Shown here: positions 1 to 8,001 of the stretch, piece by piece | Layout of the letters: every line of letters begins with the position of its first letter | Numbering within the stretch: the first letter of the stretch is position 1 | DNA from: a bacterium | GTDB lineage: Bacteria; Margulisbacteria; Marinamargulisbacteria; SXXA01 | Reading direction: 5' to 3' | DNA: 14,691 nt | NCBI GenBank assembly: GCA_018402095.1 | Contig: JAGYJO010000018.1 | Location: 1-14,691, forward strand | Position numbers and translations under genes: made by a program | Notes under the pieces: model-generated | Told to the model about the DNA's origin: nothing | The model's input: the letters and a program-made list of their open reading frames with translations, nothing else | The model's database searches: none

Positions 1-2
1 CG

Positions 3-3000
3 CTTGTTCGATTGTTTCCTGCGTTGTCTGCTTGGCAGTTGTCGGGATTGTCTCAAGGGACGATTCACGTGACAGATGTGATTTCAAACCCCATTGTGTC
101 GGGACGTATGTCATCGAATCGGATGTTGGTTCGTGGTGTTGCTATGACGTCGCCGGTGTTGGATTATAGCTATCACGCAGGAAAGTTAGAGACGCGTTTG
201 GTGTCAGGAATGGTCTACGGATCTGAGGTGACGGGTTCTGCGACCACTTTTTTTGATAAATCGGGTCCCCAGTATTCGGGACATGTTTACTTGCCGTGGT
301 TACCGGTTGGTTCTGGGGGCTTTGGCGTATCGTTTGCTACTGGAAATGCGAAAATAGAAGCCTCTTTCTCGGGGACTGCTGTTGGTATGGATGTATCCTA
401 TCGTGTACCTACGGCGACGGTGGTGGCTTGGCAGCAACATGCTGAGGCTGCGTCGGGACGTATGCGTGTGACGTTTTCACCGTTGCGTTATGAGGTCGTG
501 ACTGGGGATATTGTTCTCAATGGTAGGCAAGAGCCTGTGCCTATGACCGCCGTTTTGCGACCTGGCGTGTCCTGGCAGGTGACAGCATCGGGCAATGTGC
601 GGCTGTATGATCCTTTTGCGAAAAAACGAATAGGGTCTTTGCGTGTGCGTGGTGCTATCTCAGCGGATTGGCCGACGCTACACAAAGAAACATGGGCGAG
701 CGTATCTGGTAATGTTGACCTTTCAGGGCGTGATATTGCGCTGATGGATCGTGTGTACGATGCTGTTTCTCTGAGTGCGGACTTCCGTCAATTTGAAACG
801 GTGGTACAGTCTTTGACGCTTGAAAGCGATTCGGGAAATGCGTCGTTTTCTGGGGCGTTACACCGTAATGTTGTGACGTCGGGTGTTTTGGATCTTGTCG
901 ATTTTTATATGGACGTGGATAGCTTGGGTTTGCGAAGGGTCCCCCAGTCTTTGCGACCTATGCAGGGCAATGTGACCGGTCATTTTGTGTTTTCTCCCTC
1001 TGAGGTTGTGGCTGTCCCTTCTTGGCAAACGACCAAGATTGATTGGGACGCGACGGTGAAAGAGGGTCGTGTGAAGAGTCAGTCTATTGAATCGTTACGA
1101 TTACAAGGGACTTGGGTGTCTGGCAATGTTGCGTTGTCGGAGGTCACGGGTTTGCATCAGTCGTCTGTTGTGAAGGCTACGGCGCTGTTGCGTCCGGATG
1201 GTACTGGTGCTGTTCGTATTCTGCCTGGAACGTTGATCCAGTTGGCCGATTTTCAATCTGTTCTGTATGAACGGGTGGGCCCTCTTGTCGGGGCTGTGTC
1301 TGTGACGGGCGTTGTTTCTGGCGAACTTAGGCGACCCGATGCGACTTTGGATTTGTCTGTTTCTGGTTTGAAATCGTATGCCTTTGGGCTGAACGAGATT
1401 TCGGGAAAAGTGATCCTGAAAGATGGAGTCTTGTCTGTTCAGGAGGGTCGCGTCAAAGAGGCGCAGGCCGGGGTTGGCTTTTCCGGATACGTGGATCTTT
1501 GGGGCGCTAGGTCTGGCTCTAAATATGCTTGGCAGGTTTCTTTTCAGGATACGCCTTTGTCTGTCATTGCGGTGATGGCGGAATCTTTTCGGAAAGAAGT
1601 GGGTTTGAGAGAAGTCGCTGGTGCGGCTGTTGTGTCTGTCGAGGAGCGTATTAAGCAGCCGAATGTGCAGGTGTTGGATTCTGCGTTTGCTATTCGAGAT
1701 CCCCATGCGAAACGAGCGGGTACCCGTACTGTTTATCAGAAAGAGGGTGGTGGTTCGGTTCAATTTTACCAAGAAGTGAATCGACGATATCAATATACGC
1801 AGTATGTGCCTGATTTGGGTTTGCGTCGGTTGTTGTCGGGGAAAATTTCTGGTGAAATTGATATAGAAGCTTCTGATAATGATATTCCTAAGGTGGATGC
1901 AGATCTGCGTGTAGATGATGCCTCTTTGGGTGTTTTGAGAGCCGCTCATTTGAAAGTATTGGCGGCCTCCAGTGTTGATGGTGGCTTGGCGGTTGATTTT
2001 CATGCGTCTGATGGCGATATGGGTGGGACGTCTTTTTCCTATATGAAGGTTGGGGGGCAGCTCACCAATGATGGCGTATTGTCGATTACACGTGCCGATG
2101 TGTTATCTCAGGGACGTGAGAGTAAAAATGTGGTTTCTGGCACTTTGCCACTGGCGGCATTTTGGGATGATCAACGTATTGATGACCCTATTGATATGGC
2201 GTTTCGTTGGGAAGGTGATGATATCACTGTCTTGACGGTGTTTAATCCGTATTTTTCACGGATTTCTAATAAGGGGCGTATTGTTCTTTCCTTGAAGGGG
2301 ACCTTGCGTGAGCCCCTATTATCTTCCACGGAAATGACGCTGAAAGATGCTGTCGTGTTTTTGAATCCGGAGATGACGCCTATCCTTTCTGGGTTGCGTA
2401 TAGATGATCGTAGCGTGGTGTCGATGAAAGACAATGTACTCACGGTATCTCCTTTGATTTTGAATTGGGAAGGCGAAGATACCCGTCCATTGCATGGTAG
2501 TGTTCCTCACAAAAATACCGTTAGCATGGATGGGTCAATGACGGTGAAGTCGCTGACCATGAAATCTTTGGAAAAGGTTGATCTGGACTTTGATTTGCGT
2601 TTTCAAAACACAGATATCGCCGTGAATTTGAATAAGATTTATCAGGGAAATATTCGTTTGGAGAACATGTCTTTTCAAGGTGTGTATGAGCTTCCTTTTT
2701 CTGCATCGGCAAAGGCGGCCTATCTTTTGAGGCAAGGTACTGAGTCGGAGACGGGTCCGTTGTTGTCTGGAGATGTTTATTTGTCACGGGGTGTGTTGTC
2801 TTTGCCAACATTGGGGGAAAAGAAGGTCAAACCGTCTATTTTGTTTAATGTATCTGCGTTTATTCGTAATGATATGTCTATCGATGGGAGCTTGGTGGGT
2901 GAGGGGATTTTGGGCAGTGTTACCAATAAATTTCGGTTGGAGTTGTCGGAGTCTATTCAGCCCTTACAAGTGGGTGGTTCGTTTAACGCTTTGAAAATTC

Positions 3001-3878
3001 GCAATTCAGTATTGTTGGATTCGGGGTATGTATTGATGCTGAACCGCTCGTTTGACGTTTTGTCTTTGGAGGGTCAGCGGAGTTATTATCGGGATGCGCA
3101 GTATCGTGTGCATGAGAATTCGGTTGTTTTTCAAACTGATTTTTCGTCGGGGAAAGCACGGTTGATTCCACACTTTAATGTGACCGCTCTCACGGTGGTC
3201 GATCCAAAAATTCCGGAAGGGACCGTTGTGTCGTCGGATGTGCAGGTGAATCCGGATGATTCAAAGTACAGTCACGTTTTGGTGACATTGTCGGGATCGG
3301 CTTATGATTTGCAGAATTTTTTGTTTGAAAAATATATGTCTTCCAGAGCGGATGTGAGTGATGCTGTAGAGTATCGCAGTTCCTATCGTTTGGCGGGTGG
3401 GACCAGTCAGGCGGATACGGTTGCTATTTTTCGTCTTTTGGCGCCACAGGTTTTTGATGCGGTGGGGAATAGTACGGAGACGCGTACCAATGACACCTTT
3501 TGGAAAGATGTTGGTAGTTCTCAGATTAATTTGATTTTCAACAGTGCGTTACGTCCGATTGAGACGGACTTGGCGCGTAATGTAGGGCTGAATGATATTC
3601 GTTTTGATTACAACGTTGGTCAGGCTTTGTTTAACAATTTCTCAGATACAGCGGTGGGGATTAATTTTGTGAAATCGTGGTTTTCAAACCAATTGTTTGT
3701 GCGTGTCAAAACCAGTGTTGATTTGGAGCGAAAGACTCAGACTGATGCGCTGGAGGTTTCCGAAGTGGAATTGACGTATTTCTTTGAAAAATACTTTTCT
3801 GTGAACGTGACCAATTTTCGTAAAGATATTGGTGTGTATCGCAACAAGTACTCTGTAAAGTATAGCAATGATTTTTAA
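3..3878 (+). CDS. tamB: TamB-like inter-membrane protein (DUF490/AsmA-like), 5'-partial
   Basis: The reading frame is open to the left edge, so the N-terminus, including the expected inner-membrane anchor, lies outside the window; the TTG at 12 is not a convincing start. About 1290 residues are visible. They are almost all short alternating beta-strand segments rich in Gly, Ser, Val and Asp, with no catalytic motif and few Cys, as in TamB proteins, which form a long beta-taco groove spanning the periplasm and help lipid or outer-membrane protein transport. The last third (about residues 900-1288 of the visible part) has the DUF490-like pattern, including repeated 'G.v.l..G...l.' strands such as VLLDSGYVLMLNRSFDVL, and ends in an aromatic Phe. 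E. coli TamB is about 1260 aa, so this one is long. It overlaps the start of an Omp85 gene, which is the usual partner, so the two probably act together. The family call is fairly secure; orthology to TamB rather than another AsmA-like bridge protein is inference. Confidence 0.75.
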   Translation, partial: LVRLFPALSAWQLSGLSQGTIHVTDVISNPIVSGRMSSNRMLVRGVAMTSPVLDYSYHAGKLETRLVSGMVYGSEVTGSATTFFDKSGPQYSGHVYLPWLPVGSGGFGVSFATGNAKIEASFSGTAVGMDVSYRVPTATVVAWQQHAEAASGRMRVTFSPLRYEVVTGDIVLNGRQEPVPMTAVLRPGVSWQVTASGNVRLYDPFAKKRIGSLRVRGAISADWPTLHKETWASVSGNVDLSGRDIALMDRVYDAVSLSADFRQFETVVQSLTLESDSGNASFSGALHRNVVTSGVLDLVDFYMDVDSLGLRRVPQSLRPMQGNVTGHFVFSPSEVVAVPSWQTTKIDWDATVKEGRVKSQSIESLRLQGTWVSGNVALSEVTGLHQSSVVKATALLRPDGTGAVRILPGTLIQLADFQSVLYERVGPLVGAVSVTGVVSGELRRPDATLDLSVSGLKSYAFGLNEISGKVILKDGVLSVQEGRVKEAQAGVGFSGYVDLWGARSGSKYAWQVSFQDTPLSVIAVMAESFRKEVGLREVAGAAVVSVEERIKQPNVQVLDSAFAIRDPHAKRAGTRTVYQKEGGGSVQFYQEVNRRYQYTQYVPDLGLRRLLSGKISGEIDIEASDNDIPKVDADLRVDDASLGVLRAAHLKVLAASSVDGGLAVDFHASDGDMGGTSFSYMKVGGQLTNDGVLSITRADVLSQGRESKNVVSGTLPLAAFWDDQRIDDPIDMAFRWEGDDITVLTVFNPYFSRISNKGRIVLSLKGTLREPLLSSTEMTLKDAVVFLNPEMTPILSGLRIDDRSVVSMKDNVLTVSPLILNWEGEDTRPLHGSVPHKNTVSMDGSMTVKSLTMKSLEKVDLDFDLRFQNTDIAVNLNKIYQGNIRLENMSFQGVYELPFSASAKAAYLLRQGTESETGPLLSGDVYLSRGVLSLPTLGEKKVKPSILFNVSAFIRNDMSIDGSLVGEGILGSVTNKFRLELSESIQPLQVGGSFNALKIRNSVLLDSGYVLMLNRSFDVLSLEGQRSYYRDAQYRVHENSVVFQTDFSSGKARLIPHFNVTALTVVDPKIPEGTVVSSDVQVNPDDSKYSHVLVTLSGSAYDLQNFLFEKYMSSRADVSDAVEYRSSYRLAGGTSQADTVAIFRLLAPQVFDAVGNSTETRTNDTFWKDVGSSQINLIFNSALRPIETDLARNVGLNDIRFDYNVGQALFNNFSDTAVGINFVKSWFSNQLFVRVKTSVDLERKTQTDALEVSEVELTYFFEKYFSVNVTNFRKDIGVYRNKYSVKYSNDF

Positions 3879-4548
3879 TATGATTGTGTTTGTGACCCGT
3901 CGTCTTTTTGGACATCTCAGGCTGAGTTCTTTTGAGTGCGTTTGTGCGTGTTTGTTTGTTGCGTGTGTGTTTGGCGGCGTGCCGTTGTATGGACAGTCTG
4001 TGAATACGTTTCGCGAGATATCCGAGATCACGATTTCAGGCTTGCGTCATGTGGATGAACAACTGTTGTTGTCTCAGGTCACGCTGAACTCACAGCTCAA
4101 TCAACGGGCCGTGGAAGGGGTTGTTCTCAACGATGTTCAGCGATTGTATCTCTCTGGTTACTTTAGCGAAGTGTCTGCACATACAGCATTCACCGATTCG
4201 GGTATGCAGCTCGTTTTTTCGGTGACAGAAAATCCAGTGGTAAAGGCCGTTACTTTTTCGGGGAATACCTTGTTTTCTGATGCTGTTTTGCGCAAAGAGA
4301 TGATAGTGCCTTTGGGCCGCCCCTTGAATACCCAGCAGGTTTTGCGTGAAACGGAGCGCCTTGAATTGTTTTACCATACGGCGGGGTATGAGCTTTTTCA
4401 GGTCAATGGGGTGTATATGGACGAGCAGGATCAGCTTGTCGTGAAAGTAACGGAAGGCAAGATAGGCGCTTTTGAGTTTGCCGGGGCTGACGGTGTTGCC
4501 GACTTTGTTTTTTCTAGAGAAATGGGGTCTCGACCGGGACTGTTTTGA
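3868..4548 (+). CDS. Omp85-family outer membrane protein (BamA/TamA-like), N-terminal part, frame broken at 3' end
   Basis: This fragment overlaps the stop of the TamB-like gene by 11 bp; an ATG at 3880 would be an alternative start just after that stop. It opens with a basic stretch, then a hydrophobic segment (about residues 24-42) ending near LYG-QS, which reads as a signal peptide. Two POTRA-like repeats follow: about 49-123 (starts ITISGLRHVDEQLL, contains LYLSGYFSEV) and about 124-199 (starts VTFSGNTLFSDAVLRKEM, contains FYHTAGY). A third begins at about 200. POTRA domains are periplasmic docking modules of the Omp85 proteins that insert barrels into the outer membrane. The frame stops at TGA 4546, in the middle of what looks like the third POTRA; shortening the T-run just before it by one T continues as LFEHKVLREDKEQL. 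Corrected, the whole gene would encode roughly 590 residues, nearer TamA (3 POTRA) than classical five-POTRA BamA. I cannot decide between BamA and TamA. Confidence 0.75.
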   Translation: MIFNMIVFVTRRLFGHLRLSSFECVCACLFVACVFGGVPLYGQSVNTFREISEITISGLRHVDEQLLLSQVTLNSQLNQRAVEGVVLNDVQRLYLSGYFSEVSAHTAFTDSGMQLVFSVTENPVVKAVTFSGNTLFSDAVLRKEMIVPLGRPLNTQQVLRETERLELFYHTAGYELFQVNGVYMDEQDQLVVKVTEGKIGAFEFAGADGVADFVFSREMGSRPGLF

Positions 4549-5310
4549 ACACAAAGTGCTTCGCGAAGATAAGGAGCAGTTGTCCAGCTTTGGGCCTCTT
4601 AGGGGACGTCTCTTCGCCTAGGCTTTTTGGAAACGGTGAATCGGCAGGGCGTGCATGTTTTGATGGACGTTCAGGGCGTGAGGATTTCGTCATGTGGATG
4701 TGGGTGCGGAACAAGAAGAGACCTTGCCTTTGGTGGCTTTTGCGGACAGATTTGTACCACACCTTGATTCCTAGTGATCACTTGTCTGCCAAAGTTCAGG
4801 TGAATATCAATGAGAAAAGTTTTCGTGGGTATGGTCTGAGATACACGGCCGTGGTTGTTTAATTGGATTCCTCTGTCATTTACGGTTGGACTTTTGTCTG
4901 AAGTGCGTCAGAATTTTGACGAAAGAAGTGCAGACAGACAATCGAACCTTATGATCTGTCTCACTAAAAGTGGGATGTTGGCTTTGGATTGCCTTGATTC
5001 GAGATGTAATTGACGGTGTCGACGCGGTTTCGTTCGAAGACATTCTCCCTGAGGACAATGATTTGTCTCCTTATAGTTTGCGTGCATTTAGCTTGGGACT
5101 TTTGTTGCATTGCGTGTATCAAGATGTGAATAGCCTAAAAACAGCTTTTATTTGGCGGTAGATGCGGAAAAGGGTGGTGAGCTGGGGGCTTAGTTTTCTG
5201 TATTACCACGCATACCGCCCCACCTTTGTGGGGTTGTGGGACGGTGCGACGATTGGGGCGCATGTGTTGGGCGGATTGTTTCAGCCGAATGATACGGCTG
5301 TGGATACTTT
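4549..5310 (+). pseudogene. Omp85 gene, middle part with multiple frameshifts
   Basis: No single frame covers this stretch, but pieces of a plausible Omp85 protein appear in all three forward frames: LREDKEQLSSF (from about 4558), FLETVNRQGVHVLMDV (about 4627-4674), AKVQVNINEKSFRGYGLRY (about 4790-4848), WIPLSFTVGLLSEVRQNFD (about 4864-4920), YSLRAFSLGLLLHCVYQDV (about 5070-5128) and YYHAYRPTFVGLWDGATIGA (about 5202-5260). The order and spacing fit the end of the third POTRA followed by amphipathic barrel strands. I count at least eight frame changes in about 760 bp. The flanking coding DNA has none, and the G/T-rich codon style continues through the damage. An Omp85 insertase is essential in diderm bacteria, so either another copy exists or these are sequence errors; I favour errors. 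Confidence 0.6.
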
Positions 5311-5631
5311 TTGAGGCGGAAGGGGTATCAAGTGGGCGGGAGTATGTCTTTGCGCGGATATAAAGACAGTTATCCGCCTTTTGTCGGTAATAAGGAATTG
5401 TTGCTTAATACGGAGCTTCGGCAAGATTTGAACGATGTGGTACAGCTGGTTGCTTTTTATGATATTGGAAAAGCCTTTTCTGGGGAGTGGTCAGAAAATT
5501 TAGATTTATCGACCTTCAAGTCCGGCTATGGTGTGGGTGTTCGGTTTTTTACCCCATTGGGGCCTTTGCGTTTCGATAGTGCCTGGGGAGAAGATTGGAT
5601 TATTCATTTTGGGCTTGGGCAGGTTTTTTAG
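5311..5631 (+). CDS. Omp85-family barrel, C-terminal part (fragment of the gene starting at 3868)
   Basis: This 106-residue open stretch is the end of the Omp85 barrel, not an independent gene; the TTG at its start is only the first in-frame start after the last frameshift. It contains VGGSMSLRGYKDSYPP, which matches the conserved Omp85 loop-6 motif (G-G..s-[VL]-R-G-[FY]). It continues with a strand-like segment (LLLNTELRQDL), FYDIGKAF, then GYGVGVRFFTPLGPLRFD, and closes with HFGLGQVF. The terminal aromatic residue is the typical recognition signal of outer membrane barrels. It is in a different frame from the POTRA part. Assignment to Omp85 is strong because the motifs occur in the canonical order; the paralog class (BamA or TamA) is not resolved. 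Confidence 0.75.
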   Translation: MRRKGYQVGGSMSLRGYKDSYPPFVGNKELLLNTELRQDLNDVVQLVAFYDIGKAFSGEWSENLDLSTFKSGYGVGVRFFTPLGPLRFDSAWGEDWIIHFGLGQVF

Positions 5632-5638
5632 TGTTTTT

Positions 5639-5690
5639 GGCTGTTTTTTTTCGAAAAAAAGCTACTTTTCGTAGAGAATGGTGTTTTTTT
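5639..5690 (+). terminator. Possible weak terminator after the Omp85 gene
   Basis: Just after the Omp85 stop there is an A/T inverted repeat (GCTG + eight T, then CG, then seven A + GC; 5640-5662), a small CTAC-TTTTC-GTAG hairpin (5662-5674) and a T-run at 5684-5690. The stems are short or A/T only, so this is a weaker terminator than the two further right. The remaining 120 bp up to accB show no gene and no promoter I would defend. Confidence 0.3.
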
Positions 5691-5811
5691 GAAAGGTTTT
5701 GATGACCTCTCGTAGACGCCAGCGGCTTTCAACGCTACAATGCGCCTCACGATATTGTTAGTCGCAATGCAATGCATGCCTTCTTTATTTTGATACAGGA
5801 GCACTTACACG

Positions 5812-6264
5812 ATGGATTTAAAAGAAATTAAAAGACTTGTTCAGTTGGTAGAAGAAGCGAAGATTAGTCACTTTAGTATTGAAGTAGACAATATGAAGGT
5901 GGAAATTAAGAAAGAAATTTCCACATCTAATGTACAGAGTTATGTTGTACAACAACCTCAAATGACTGCCCCAACGGCGCCTGCCCCAGTGGCTGTTGAT
6001 GTCCCAGTGGCCCGTGATGAAAAATTGGTTCCTATTAAGTCTCAGATGGTGGGTACTTTTTATGCGGCAGCCAGCGTAGGTTCAGCGCCTTATGTCAAAG
6101 TGGGTGATCGGGTTGAAGTAGGTCAGTCCGTATGTATTGTTGAAGCGATGAAATTGTTCAATGAAATCGAAACGGAAATTTCCGGGATTGTAGAGCAGAT
6201 CTGCGTGGTTAATGCGTCGCCGGTAGAGTACGGACAAGAACTCTTCTTAATTCGTGTCGATTAG
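5812..6264 (+). CDS. accB: Biotin carboxyl carrier protein of acetyl-CoA carboxylase
   Basis: AccB carries the biotin that biotin carboxylase charges with CO2 and from which carboxyltransferase makes malonyl-CoA, the first committed step of fatty acid synthesis in the cytoplasm. The 150-aa length matches the family (E. coli 156 aa). The N-terminal helix (DLKEIKRLVQLVEEAKISHF) and the following IEVDNMKVEIKKE are typical. Residues 40-75 form a Pro/Ala-rich linker, and the C-terminal biotinyl domain (about 74-150) contains EAMKLFNEIE with the biotin acceptor Lys114. The start is supported by AGGAG about 10 bases upstream. Oddly, accC does not follow; recJ begins five bases after the stop, so the carboxylase subunits must be encoded elsewhere. 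Confidence 0.95.
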   Translation: MDLKEIKRLVQLVEEAKISHFSIEVDNMKVEIKKEISTSNVQSYVVQQPQMTAPTAPAPVAVDVPVARDEKLVPIKSQMVGTFYAAASVGSAPYVKVGDRVEVGQSVCIVEAMKLFNEIETEISGIVEQICVVNASPVEYGQELFLIRVD

Positions 6265-6269
6265 GTTTT

Positions 6270-7481
6270 ATGTCTCATGATCGACGTTGGCAAATCTTTC
6301 CGGCACAACCGGAATTAACCGCACAAATTAGCCAACGTTTGGGCTGCCATCCTATGGTGGCCCAGTTGTTACTCAATCGTAAACTGACGTCGCTGTCAGA
6401 TTTGCGTTGTTTTTTGGAGCCGGAGTTACGGCCCGATGCTGTTTTTCCAGAAGACTATATGCACCCTGTTTTAGCGCTGGTACATCAGGCTATTGCACAG
6501 TCAAAGCGTATCTTGGTTTATGCTGATTATGATGTAGATGGGATGACTTCTACTGCCCTGATGGTGTCTTTCTTGCGTTCTCTGGGCGCAGAGCCTGTGT
6601 TTAAATTGCCCCATCGTTTCAAGGATGGCTATGGGTTGTCTATGACTCAGGTTGCTTGGATGCAGACCTTTGATATGGTCATTACCCTTGATTGTGGTGT
6701 CACCAATGTGGCTGAAATCACAGCCATAGTTGCCAATGGCAAGACCGAAGTGCTGGTGTTGGATCACCATACGATTCCAGATCCTACGCCGCCAGCGCAT
6801 GGCATTCTGAATCCCAAAGTGTTGCCTGAGAATCATCCGCTGTACGGTCTTTGTACGGCGGGTTTGGTGTATGTGTTTATGAAAGCGTACTGTGAATTGT
6901 ATGCGTATGAGTATCCTTTGAAAGCGCAGTTGGATCTTGTGGCCTTGGGGACTTTGGCAGATGTGGCGCCATTGGTGGGTGAAAATCGTCGTTTTGTCTC
7001 TTATGGGTTGCGGGTGTTGTCTCAGCGAAAACGTCCTGGCATAGATGCCCTTTTGAGAGAAAGTGAGTTTGACAGAGCCTATGTGTCTGCCCGTGATGTG
7101 GGTTTTGTGATTGCGCCACGTCTCAATGCTGCCGGACGTTTGGCTGACCCCATGTTTGGGGCCCAATTGCTGATGACGAGAGATGGCACTGAAGCGGACA
7201 ATTTGGCGCGTGCTTTGTGTCGGATGAATATGGATCGTCAGGCTATTGGGCAGGCGGTTCTCGACGAGTCTCTGAAACAAATTAAAGAGCAGGGTTTGGA
7301 TAAAGATCCGGTGTTGGTCTTGCATGGGATGGCTTGGCATGCCGGGGTTATTGGTATTGCGGCATCCAAATTGGTGGAGAAATACTCTCGTCCAGTGGTG
7401 ATGATCTCGGATACTGGAGAGCTGGGTCGTGGTCTGCGCGTACTTGTGGTGAGGTGGATATTTACAAATTATTATCATTGA
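6270..7481 (+). CDS. recJ: Single-stranded-DNA-specific 5'-3' exonuclease RecJ, catalytic part, frame broken at 3' end
   Basis: RecJ degrades single-stranded DNA 5' to 3' in recombination and mismatch or base-excision repair, using a two-metal DHH phosphoesterase core. All signature motifs are here in order: ADYDVDGMTST (residues 85-95), LDCGVTN (140-146), DHH (165-167), LGTLADVAPLVGENR (226-240), APRLNAAGRL (282-291) and the DHHA1 motif WHAGVIGIAASKLVEKY (356-372). The catalytic centre therefore looks intact. The frame fails after GELGRG (about residue 388): adding one base there gives GRGSARTCGEVDIYKLL, the expected substrate-binding continuation, so the last residues of this reading frame (LRVLVVRWIFTNYYH) are out of frame. 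Family length is about 560-580 aa; counting on to about 7990 gives the same length. It starts five bases after accB with no obvious ribosome binding site, suggesting translational coupling. Confidence 0.9.
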   Translation: MSHDRRWQIFPAQPELTAQISQRLGCHPMVAQLLLNRKLTSLSDLRCFLEPELRPDAVFPEDYMHPVLALVHQAIAQSKRILVYADYDVDGMTSTALMVSFLRSLGAEPVFKLPHRFKDGYGLSMTQVAWMQTFDMVITLDCGVTNVAEITAIVANGKTEVLVLDHHTIPDPTPPAHGILNPKVLPENHPLYGLCTAGLVYVFMKAYCELYAYEYPLKAQLDLVALGTLADVAPLVGENRRFVSYGLRVLSQRKRPGIDALLRESEFDRAYVSARDVGFVIAPRLNAAGRLADPMFGAQLLMTRDGTEADNLARALCRMNMDRQAIGQAVLDESLKQIKEQGLDKDPVLVLHGMAWHAGVIGIAASKLVEKYSRPVVMISDTGELGRGLRVLVVRWIFTNYYH

Positions 7482-7990
7482 AAAAGAATCGGCGTTAAAT
7501 TTGGCGGGCACAAAGAAGCGGCTGGTTTTAGTATTGTGTCGGATCGTATTCTGAACTTCGCCGTGTGTTGGTGCAGTATGCAAAAGAGACATTGTCGCCT
7601 GAAGCTCTCTCTCGCCTATTGTGCAGATTGATGCGACGCTGTTGCCCGGTGATGTGGGCTTGAAATTGGTTGAGGCCTTGCAACAGTTGGCCCCATTTGG
7701 GGCAGCGAACTGGCGCTCATTTTTTATACAAATCAATGGACACCTATCGACATGGTGATTGGTAGGGAAAGGGAAACATGTGAAGGTGACTTTTTCGACG
7801 ATGTCAGAGACCGTGTCGTGGATGCACCGGTTTTGGTTTGGCGCACAAACTGCCTGCGTTGCAGCAGAAAAATCCCGGAGTTGGCTTCTTCCATTTGGAA
7901 GTCACTACATGGGGTGGCGGCGCTTGCCTCAATTGCAATTGGTGGATGTGAGATGAAGCCACACACACCCTCTCGAGCTACAGTTTCGTG
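7440..7990 (+). pseudogene. recJ: recJ C-terminal region, multiple frameshifts
   Basis: Fragments of the missing RecJ tail can be read in different frames: CGEVDIYKLLSL, then FGGHKEAAGFSIVSDR (about 7502-7549, the conserved GGH..AaG motif), LRRVLVQYAKETLSPEALS, PIVQIDATLLPGDVGLKLV, EALQQLAPFGAAN, IFYTNQWTPIDM, LVGKGKHVKVTFSTM (the OB-fold vGkgkHlk motif), LPALQQKNPGVGFFHLEV and finally LPQLQLVDVR ending at TGA 7954-7956. At least seven frame changes occur in about 550 bp. Those I traced closely are mended by adding one base, for example two A's around 7482-7502 restore LKKESALKFGGHKEAAGF. The exact natural stop is unclear, because HPLELQFRARQYM lies in the rel frame just upstream of rel and may be the true RecJ end overlapping it. 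Confidence 0.65.
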
Positions 7991-8001
7991 CACGTCAGTA
8001 T

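Noticed and set aside
12..14. TTG at 12 as a true start of the TamB-like gene
   Set aside because: The frame stays open to the window edge, there is no signal anchor after it and no ribosome binding site can be seen; the gene is simply cut by the window.
1101..2003. 300-codon open frame on the - strand inside the TamB-like gene
   Set aside because: Its translation is rich in Arg, His, Asn and Gln with no motif, as expected for the antisense of a G/T-rich coding strand; the + strand frame is a continuous recognisable protein.
6501..7736. 411-codon open frame on the - strand opposite recJ
   Set aside because: Antisense shadow: the + strand carries all RecJ catalytic motifs, and the - strand product has a skewed His/Gln/Arg composition and no domain pattern.
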